Shown here in pieces: positions 55,760 through 64,000 of a stretch of 64,000 bases of DNA. A model generated the notes under the pieces. The model did not search any database. It was not told where the DNA came from and saw nothing but the letters and a program-made list of their open reading frames with translations. This stretch comes from Aphis gossypii. Taxonomy: Eukaryota > Arthropoda > Insecta > Hemiptera > Aphididae. The stretch is taken from the NCBI RefSeq assembly GCF_020184175.1, contig NW_026083056.1, positions 144,446 through 208,445 on the forward strand, written 5' to 3'. Numbering within the stretch: position 1 is the stretch's first letter; the number at the start of each line of letters is the position of its first letter. The translations under genes were made by a program, and so were the position numbers.

Positions 55760-56989
55760 TATATATATATATATTATATTATATATTGTACATTGTAGAA
55801 AATCCTAAATTCTAAATTTGTAATTCTTTATACCAATTACAAATTAGGAACGATTCTAGTTTATTATTTATTTTTTAAATTTTTGACCCTGAGCAAGACC
55901 AATAGTTACAGCTAGTTCACACAGTAACTTACTGATCTAAATATTTCATAATATTAAGAAGTATTTATACATGTATTGGTATTGGTCTTTGATGGGGTAT
56001 TACTACTGTATTAATTAATACCAACTATGCTTACCTTAAATTATCCATGCCGTAGGTATTGCAATCGAACGTATAATACATAAAATGGCGGTGGCGCCGC
56101 GGTGCAACGGGAGAGTTCTACATTTTTACCACAAAAGACAAAACGAAGTTTTATATTTAGTTTTCTATGTAGTGCTGGTGCCATAGAACAATGTGGTGCG
56201 GGGTGCCTAACTGCCAAAACCGGTGTAGCCAACCGCGGCAGGGAAACCCACGCGCGAGGGAAAGAATGCTTTACAAAAAACCGATCATAAAATATTAGCC
56301 TAATTTATATCCCATATATGTGGCGGTAAAAGGCAGCATTTATATGCGTGCATAATATGATTATAATGGCATTGACCTATATAGGTATATTTATATAACT
56401 ATTATATATATAATATATATAGCTGCTGCAGCATGCATACATTATGTATATATTAACCTGTTAACTTCCCATTAGTGTCTTCCCACGCGGGAATAAAATA
56501 GGAACTTCCCGTGGGAGGATTGTGCTATTAGGGCATGTCTAAATGTGTAATTATTGCTTGTTTAAAATATATGTATTTACTATGTTGTTACTTGTAATTT
56601 ATTCTTGTTATTTTATGGAGCTAATGATAAAACTATTGTGTTTAGATATTGCTCGTTAAATTTTTAAACATCCATGGTTCATTATACTAGTAAGTTATAT
56701 TGGTGATTTTATTTTATTAAAATAAAATAGCAATTTATGACATGATTAACAATTATTATTTATTTAAAATAACAAGCCTATTATTTTGTAGTATAATATG
56801 TCTATTGTTTTAATCAAATATGTTTGGCTTGTCTGATTTTATTGGACTAAATGTTAAAACTATAATATGTTATTACTTGTTCAAAATATGTTTGTTACTT
56901 TATTATGTGATTTTACAAGACTTAATGTTAAAACTAATAAATTACCTATATACTGCTTGTTAAAAATATATGTATGTTTGTTTAAATAG
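55760..56989. other. AT-rich stretch, mostly unassigned
   Basis: Starts in (TA)n. A GC-richer patch at 56060-56280 has a short frame from ATG 56191 beginning MWCGVPNC, faintly like a THAP start but not continuing as one. Palindromic words TTCCCACGCGGGAA and TTCCCGTGGGAG lie near 56475-56520. No supported gene. Confidence 0.45.
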
Positions 56990-59822
56990 AGCCTATGGCA
57001 CGGCGTTACAGTGATGAAATAAAAAAGTTTGCCACAACAATTTACTTTTACTCTCCAAAAGCTTATAGTTACATTAGGTATACACAAACATTCTATATTT
57101 ATATTTGATAGTGGGCATATATCCTATATAAGCATAGCTTGTAATGGGAATGTTGAGTTCAACATTTACAGAATATTAAGAATTTGAAATTGTTCTTAAC
57201 AGTTATAATATGTTACTTAATACAAATTAAAATATTTCAATTGTGATATTGCATTTATCTTTTATAATTAGTCAAATTAATACTATTCTTGTGTCTTGTG
57301 GTATAAATATGGGTACAAGAATTAAGCAAATGCTTAAATTTATAAAGAAGTAGTACACATTTATATACTTTATATAACTATGTAGTATATATTATATATA
57401 TACCGTGTGTCCCAAGAAACAGGTACACTTTATCACTCATTACCTTTTTAATATTACATCACGGTGTTTAAAAAGAAATAATATGAATATTAAAAAAAAT
57501 ATATTCAAATTTAATAAGATTTTAAAATTATACTTTTAGCTCTAATTTAGCTAATTTTGAGTTTACAATACAAGTTGATACATCAAAATCACTTGAAAAA
57601 AATTGATCAATCCGAAAATGATATTTAAAACAGGGGTTGCCAGTTAAAAAAAAATAAAGTTTTGTTGCGCATGCACGCAATACTTGAGTTTAAAAAAAAA
57701 TTTGACTCATAAGAATTTTGATCTATAAGTGTAGTTTAATGTCCCGCAAACAGAATTGAAAATATTAAAAAGGTAATGAGTGATAAAGTGTTTCTTGGGA
57801 CACATGGAATATATATGATTATAAAATGAATTCTCTGTATTAATATAATTTAAACGTCTTCAATTAGTCTACCAAATCCTAGTGCTATTAGAAATTGGAT
57901 TTCGAATATTGATGCAAATAGAGGTATTTTAAAAATGTATTGGGAGAAATTTCTAAATTCCCTGACGAAGACAAATATTGTTGTTTAATATTAGACTCGA
58001 TGAGTATTAAGAAGGAAATTCACTGGGACAGATCCAATCATAAGTATATAAAATAACACAAATTAATCAAACTAAAGAGATTATTCTTTTATTTATACTA
58101 ATAGATACATTGGATACTGTGATTCTGGAAACAATGTGACAGTAGAAGATTGTGAATCAGCGGCTACAGAAGTCCTAGTATTTTTATTATCCAGTTTAAA
58201 AAATAAATGGAAATGGCCAATTGGGTATTGGTTTGTGGACAAAATAAAGTCAACAGTGCAGTCACAACTAATAACAATGGCCATAACTGAATGCAATAAA
58301 TTTGGAATTAAGGTAGTAAATGTCACATGTGATGGTGCATATGCTAATGCTAGCACATTCAAATTATTGGGATGTGACTTAGACTAACCTTATGATTCCA
58401 TTAAATCTGATTTTAACATTGCTTTATCCAAACAAAATATATATATTTTACACCTGATGCATGTCACAATGTTAAATTGGCTAGAAATGCTTTAGGGACT
58501 TTTGGTGCATTTACAGATGAAGATAATAATTTAATAGAATGGCGTTATATCGATAAATTATTTCAATTACAAAATGAAATAGGATTTAAATTAGCCAACA
58601 AAATAAGTGCAGCACATATAAACTGGAAAGTAAATCCAATGAAGGTGAAATTCGCTGTACAAACATTAAGCAGTTCTGTAGCAGATTCACTTTTATACCT
58701 CTCTCAAACCTCAGTTGAATTTGTGAAGTGTGAAGCAACAATACAATTTGTTAGAGTTATAGATGAAGTATTTGATTTTTTAAACTCAAGTAACCCCTCT
58801 GCAAAGGGTTATAAACAGGCAATACATAATAAAAATATTAAATATTTTGAAAAGAAAATGAAAACTAATATACAGTACTTGTACTTATTGAAGACAGTAA
58901 AAGGCGGAAAACTTTTGTATTAGGTTTTGCTGCAGCTGTTAAGTCAACTTTAGCTATAGCCAATAACTTATTGACAAATCATAATTTTAAGTATATACTT
59001 ACTTATAAATTTAGTCAAGATGCTCTAGAGTTATTTTTTGGGTTTATGCGAGGAAAATTTGGACATAACAACAATCCAAATTGTTTGCAATTCAAGCATG
59101 CACTTAAAAGCATTTTATTGCATAATTCAATAAAGACGAGTTCCGGCAATTGTACACTATTATCACCAAATGAAGATTCTCTTTTTGCGATAAAATGGAA
59201 GTATAAAAAACTAGAAAACAAGAAAATGATGATGTAGATTATTTTTTATTAGTAGAACAAACTAATAATACATTTCTTAATTTGATTACTGAAAATATAT
59301 TATATTACATTAGAGGTTATGTTGTAAAAAAACTCATACCAATCTTAAAATGTAAGTATTGTATTGAAGCCATTACATACTCTCCTGAGTATGAAGATCA
59401 TTCTTACTGTAATAAAACAAATATTATGAAATCAATAAGCAAATTTACTTTTACAAAACAAAGAGGAGGACTAAGGCTAGCTTCAAACAATGTTTTCAAA
59501 ACTATCCAATTAACAGAATCCTTATTTAAATCGTTGATGATTGAAAAAAAAGTTATTTGTTAAAAACATGGATTTGAAAATTATGGTTTATTTTCAAAAT
59601 GCATTAACAACATCCTCTACTATGTTCCAAGAATGTGATAACTGTTGGGATACATCTGATTTATTTTCAAGACCTCATAAAATAGAAATAATAAATCACA
59701 TAACAAGAACATACCTCAATATACGGTTACATGCTTACAGCAAAATAATGACGTCTTCCATTTTAAAAACAGTAAGTAAGAGACAAAAGCTAACAAAGAC
59801 TGTTTTATTTTATAATATGTGA
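56990..59822 (+). pseudogene. THAP9/P-element-like transposase gene, decayed
   Basis: Exon 56990-57077 (RRYSDEIKKFATTIYFYSPKAYSYI), intron with a MITE inside, exon 57868-58043 (LPNPSAIRNWIS; after a frameshift DKYCCLILDSMSIKKEIHW, the first catalytic Asp), intron 58044-58104, then a long exon from 58105: YIGYCDSG, WPIGYWFVDKI, VTCDGAYANAST (second Asp), an in-frame stop near 58385, a frameshift near 58450, YTPDACHNVKLARNALGTFG, HINWKVNPMKVKFAVQTLS, FSQDALELFFGFMRGKFGHN (Glu region), and a C-terminal tail to 59822. These are P-type transposase hallmarks. No THAP exon and no terminal repeats were found. It is a different lineage from the copy at 37725-41247. Confidence 0.75.
57403..57807. repeat. 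MITE in intron of the P-like gene
   Basis: Ends CCGTGTGTCCCAAGAAACAG on the left and, read inward, CCATGTGTCCCAAGAAACAC on the right. The repeat continues as TTATCACTCATTACCTTTTT on both sides. TA precedes the left end. About 405 bp, non-coding. Confidence 0.7.
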
Positions 59823-59971
59823 CTTTTGAATGTAATATATGTATTAAGGTATATTTACACACAGCAGTGACGTGACAGTGCCGTAACCGTGCCGTTCCCG
59901 TTCCGGGATTCAACCGGTCGTGATTTCTATTCACATTGGTCAGTGATTCATCCGTCATCGTATCTGCTACG

Positions 59972-62420
59972 ATGACTTTGTTTTCGGAAAATGAACGTTT
60001 GATGATTGCTTTGATTTTGGACGAAAAAGAGGAAGAAGAAGTAGTAAAAAAAAAACGGATATGGGTTCATCAGGCATGGAAGAAAAGGCCAACAGAAGGG
60101 GAATTTTCCACACTATATAAGGAATTGATGGAAAAAAGTTTTTTGAATACTTTAGAATGTCGGAAAATTCATTCAACTTACTGTTAAGCAAATTAGAAAT
60201 TCATCTAAAAAAACAAGACACACATTAGAGAAAAGCTATTACACCTAAAGAACGGCTCGCAGTTTGTTTAAGGTAATTACAGATATAAATATTATTTAAT
60301 ACAATACAAACCGATTTATTTTTAATATACAAAATGAGAATTTAAACCTTACAAAATTAATTTTTATTAAATAATTTTTAAAAATGTTCAATTCTTTCAC
60401 GTTCTTTCAACTCAATAGTTTTGAAAATATGCTGTAAAGTCTTGGTTTTGATCACTATATGAATTAGTAAAAGAAGAAGTTGTTGGAGTAGAATGATCGG
60501 CTGCAGGGGAGGACTGTTCAGAGTATGATGAAGTAGAATACGTTGACATAGGAGATGGCTGCGCAAATTGTTCCTGGTCCATAATCATTTTAAGCTCGTA
60601 GTTTTGAACGGCAGCAAAAATATCAGATTTAGCGTAATGCCAGTAGCGTGGGGTTAATTTTTTCAAAACTGGAGCTACCTATTTCGGATAAAAAAGCGTC
60701 AACAGGATGTTTTGGTTCCAATGGTACCATACTTTCATTTTTTTTTACCAGGTACTCCATAACAGTAGCAGCGGCTGTCTTTGAAGGAGGAGCGTCTGGT
60801 ACCGAGTATTTTGTTTTCTTTCGTGATGTAGAAAATTGAGATGAACCTGATTGTTTTAAACTTGGCAAAGGAGAACTATTTTGTGACTCTACGATCACAG
60901 GATTATCAACTTCTTCTGTTGTACAGTTTCGAGAGTATTCTTTATTTTGGTTAGGTTCATTAACGTCATCATCAACATTAATATTATATTCATTTGCGAC
61001 TTTGTCATCAATGTTTGACATTGTGTCCCTCTCATCAAAGAATTTCGTTATAAAACTCAACTGCTGTGCTTATTTGTACTGCTTTATTATTTTCGCCTTT
61101 TGACCACTCACAGTTTTATTTTTCTCCACAGATTTTCTGAAGTTGTCTCTTATATTTCCCCATCTACTTTTAGCCGAAGGCCCTGAAATAGACAAAAATA
61201 TAATGCTACATACATTTATATTCGTATAATTTATCCACTTAACATATAATATTATGTACCTTACATAATTCATAAAGCATGTTACAAAATTTAAAATGAT
61301 AAGTGTTGCTAAAAAAAAACTCATTATCATAATATACATAATATTATAATAATAAACAATTAAATATTTATAAAATTAAAATAGCAGTTACACAAATTTG
61401 TAAAACCAGTCCATTAGAAAATACTTCTTGTGTATTTTGAGTGAAAATAAATGAAAATCTTTTAAGAATATTAATGTTTTACATTATTTGGATTAAACAA
61501 TAGAAATGAACAATTCTATTGTCATTTTTATAGATATTTGGCCACGGGTGATTCGCTTAAAACAATTTCGTTTAGCTATCGCATGGGGCATAGTACAGTT
61601 TACAAGATCGTTCGAGAAACCTGTCAAATAATTACAGAAAATCTTATGGACTAGTTGATGCCTACACCGACCGAAGAAATGTGGAAGAACATAGCTAATG
61701 ATTTTTTTTATATGTGGAATTTTCCGGGATGTATCGGGGCTCTGGATGGAAAACACGTTACCATTCAAGCACCTCCAAATACAGGATCAATGTTTTTCAA
61801 TTATAAAAATACATTCTCTATGGTTTTGTTGGCTCTTGTGGATGCTCACTGTAATTTTATTGCTGTTAATGTAGGGGCATATGGCAAGAGTAGTGATGCA
61901 GGTGTTTTTGCTAATTCAAATTTAGGTAAAGCACTTCATCGTGGATCAATGAATATTCCAGCTAATTTGACCATACCCAACACAGATACACAAGTTCCAT
62001 ATGTAATTGTAGGTGATGAGGCATTTCCTCTAAAACCTTACTTGATGCGACCTTATCCAGGGGACAAATTAGATGACCGAAAGCGCAACTTCAATTACCG
62101 TTTGAGTCGTGCCAGGAGGACATCAGAAAATACATTCGGTATACTTACACAAAAGTTTAGACTCTACAATAGTCGAATTCAGGCATTTCCAAAACATGTA
62201 GTTTACATAATTTTAGCCTCTTGTTTACTACAGAATTTCATTAAAAAAATACGATTCGTATACGTACAATTACGTAACTCAACAAGTGGATAGAAGTAAC
62301 GGCCATACACTACAACATTTAAATTTGCAAGGAGGGAACGCAACGACAGAAGCAATTCGTGTTAGGGAAGTATTCATTGAATACTTTAATTCTGAGGTTG
62401 GGTCTCTACCTTGGATATAA
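59972..62420 (+). pseudogene. Harbinger transposase (HARBI1-like), two exons
   Basis: Exon 1, 59972-60272: MTLFSENERLMIALILDEKE, RIWVHQAWKKRPTEGEF, then after a frameshift near 60135 FRMSENSFNLLLSK and AITPKERLAVCLR. GT-AG intron 60273-61533. Exon 2, 61534-62420: YLATGDSLKTISFSYRMGHSTV, GCIGALDGKHVTIQAPP (Asp), SMVLLALVDAHC, YVIVGDEAFPLKPYLMRPYP (Asp), ARRTSENTFGILTQKFRL (Glu), with the C-terminal tail (EVGSLPWI) in another frame after about 62240. In-frame TAGs occur near 60225 and 61652. The DDE triad is intact. The enzyme would cut at the TTA-flanked TIRs, normally with the Myb/MADF partner. Confidence 0.88.
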
Positions 62421-62802
62421 AATAATTAAATTTAAGAAAATAATGTATGAAATAAAAGGACGATTTAAAAATATAACTCGTATTATTATAAAAATATGTT
62501 ATAAGTTTATAATCTAAGACAATATTCTATATTTCATATTCATTATTAATAATAATAACATATCATTGATAATGTATTTGATGTATTTCTTATAATATAA
62601 TATGTATTTAAACATGATATAATGTGTACATAATATAATATTAATATAAATAAATAATGTATTCCTTACCAGTTGTTTCCATTTCTTCTGCTATTTTACT
62701 CCAAATAGTATTCTTGTAATCTGTGTCCATGTACTTTGCATGAGATAAATCATACAATACGGGATATTTTCGCACTAATTCAATAAGTTTTTCGTCGTTC
62801 AT
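60412..62802 (-). pseudogene. MADF-BESS DNA-binding partner of the Harbinger element
   Basis: Exon 1, 62802-62670: MNDEKLIELVRKYPVLYDLS, NTIWSKIAEEMETTG, the first half of a MADF (Myb/SANT-like) domain. GT-AG intron 62669-61183, which contains transposase exon 2 on the other strand. Exon 2, 61182-60412: SAKSRWGNIRDNFRKSVEK completes MADF, then an acidic linker, SRKKTKYSVPDAPPSK, and a BESS-like motif (DAFLSEIGSSS, then RYWHYAKSDIFAAVQNYEL after a frameshift near 60660). A Ser/Gln-rich tail ends QNY at 60412. Another lesion lies near 61065. In this superfamily the second protein helps bring the transposase to TIRs and the nucleus. Confidence 0.82.
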
Positions 62803-63057
62803 TTTTACAAAAATTGAGAGAATCAATGAATTACAACACCAATCACTGCCGTGAAATATGAAAAATATCGTCGGCAAGTAATCACAAATTCACGGTACGA
62901 CGACGGCGACAACACTGTTTTCGTCGGTACGGTCACGCGCCGGACGAGTGAGAACATCATGCTTATCTTTCCTTAAAGAATATTATTAATTTTGCCGGAG
63001 GAATCCCGGAACGGTCACGGCACTGTCACGTCACTGCTGTGTGTAAATAGACCTTTA

Positions 63058-64000
63058 TACCTACAATTCTTGTAATAGTTTTTATTGTTTGTTTTATTGA
63101 TCTTAATATAAAACATCGGCTTCTGTGGCCTTTTATTGTTTTATTAATTATTATTATTATATTGTAATACTGAATTCAATTAATAATATTATTATGTTAA
63201 AGTGTTTTAGTGTTAAACTATTTGGTAAGACCTTAGACGTTAAATTATGATTATAGTTTATTATTTTAAATTTTGGAAAATTATAATTAATAATAGTTGT
63301 TATTATTACAAAATAAAAATCAGTCTACGTTATATTTTAAACACAAGTGATAACGAACATTGGCCTCGTTTAAAATGGCGGCCAATGACTTCAATCAATT
63401 ACAAAGACGCTGTATCACAGTTAGCAATCTAGTTTATTCTATATATCTGTGGCAATAATAAACATGTATTTTGTTGTTTAAAACAGAATGTAATATATGC
63501 AACAGAAGCCACAGGGGCAAGTGCTAGTGGCGTGAGGAAAAGCAGGTAATTATTGAATTCAATAAAACAGTTTCCTGACTAGGTGCAATTTGAATATGAT
63601 TATTTTAATAATACAATTTTTTAAATTTTAGGAAACTACAACCAAGGACTTACTAGAGGAAATCAACGCCCGCAGAAATGCATTATTTTTTTTTAATACT
63701 TTAATATCACTATGCACAAATCGAATATTTAAATATAATAATATTTATATTAGGGTCCTGTTAATTATAATCAGAGAGTCATAATAATGCTCAAAGAGTG
63801 GAAGTTTTTTAAATGTATAACATATCGAATTATTATTATCTTCATTAACTGACATTTGAGAATTTTTTTTATTTTGACCCCCCCTCCCCTAAAATGTTAC
63901 CTAAGGGCGCCCATGATGGAAATAATTAAAATGACTCATTTTTGGTTATCATAACCACACAATATCAAAATACATTCATCACTACATTCAAAATCTAAAA
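63058..64000. other. AT-rich stretch, no supported gene
   Basis: Short exon-like pieces with splice-like edges (about 63487-63546 and 63632-63680) are too short to identify. Near 63875-63915 the words GACCCCCCCTCCCCTAAAAT and GGGCGCCCATGATGG recall the ends of dispersed insect repeats, but no second end is in the window. Confidence 0.45.

Larger units (their letters stand above)
59847..63054. mobile_element. PIF/Harbinger DNA transposon, two genes
   Basis: TIRs begin AGGTATATTTACACACAGCA on the left and AGGTCTATTTACACACAGCA on the right, extending through GTGACGTGACAGTGCCGT. They are flanked by TTA (59844-59846 and 63055-63057), the 3-bp target of PIF/Harbinger. It carries a Harbinger transposase (plus) and a MADF/BESS protein (minus). 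It inserted about 20 bp after the stop of the P-like gene. 3208 bp. Confidence 0.93.

Noticed and set aside
56191..56290. Possible THAP exon (MWCGVPNC) for the P-like gene
   Set aside because: Only the first Cys-x4-Cys fits; the conserved HxFP, Trp and Cys-x2-His parts of a THAP finger do not follow, and no splice link to 56990 is evident.
1..64000. tRNA, rRNA or other structural RNA genes
   Set aside because: No cloverleaf with box A/B motifs or rRNA-like conserved tract was recognised on reading; a covariance-model scan would be decisive.

Overview
The window is animal nuclear DNA, most likely from an insect and probably an aphid or related hemipteran. It is very AT-rich, its genes carry short GT-AG introns, and almost every recognisable coding stretch belongs to a eukaryotic transposable-element family (Polinton-like PolB, Ty3/gypsy, P element, PIF/Harbinger, FLYWCH-MULE, Tc1/mariner, Tnp2-like). 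I see no prokaryotic operon, rRNA, tRNA or CRISPR array, and no gene I would call an ordinary single-copy host gene. The species assignment is inference; the rest is read from coding motifs, terminal repeats and target-site duplications (TSDs).

Layout, left half. 1-4615: a spliced, frameshifted family-B DNA polymerase of the Polinton/Maverick type, with six introns. 4800-5394 (its 3' flank) is repeated inverted at 21176-21796. 5397-21173 is bounded by long inverted repeats ending CAGGGTG next to TA and holds a degraded Tc1/mariner transposase (18507-19525), a truncated gypsy element (8279-13797, minus), a LINE scrap, two MITE-like elements and a decayed coiled-coil gene. 22072-22683 is the FLYWCH N-terminal part of a MULE-type transposase. 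23206-30248 is a complete, GC-rich gypsy element (minus) with near-identical 256/257-bp LTRs, a GCCT TSD, a textbook -1 frameshift signal between gag and pol, and an extra ORF after the integrase.

Layout, right half. 30250-36275 is a minus-strand gene pair (a Tnp2-like protein followed by a DUF4806-like protein), cut by the gypsy element above and by a FLYWCH-MULE element (31646-34750) whose ends are arrays of a TGTCGGT motif. 37210-41463 is a P-element relative with CATGATAAAG ends and an 8-bp TSD. 41488-55759 is a second gypsy element (minus) acting as a container: a non-autonomous 4.1-kb TA-TSD element (43372-47446, itself holding a Harbinger-like MITE at 44429-44820) splits its polymerase, and a 5.3-kb DNA transposon (50135-55436) sits just upstream of its gag start. 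56990-59822 is a second, more decayed P/THAP9-like gene. 59847-63054 is a PIF/Harbinger element with a TTA TSD whose two genes have interdigitated antisense exons.

How the parts work together: there is no pathway. The window is a layered record of insertions, each element carrying its own mobility enzymes. The most unusual items are the 50135-55436 transposon, whose DDE-like protein I cannot place in a standard superfamily; the multi-intron PolB; the gypsy element with a frameshift signal and third ORF; and the interleaved Harbinger genes. Nearly every coding region has stops or frameshifts, so most elements look inactive unless part of the indel load is sequencing error.
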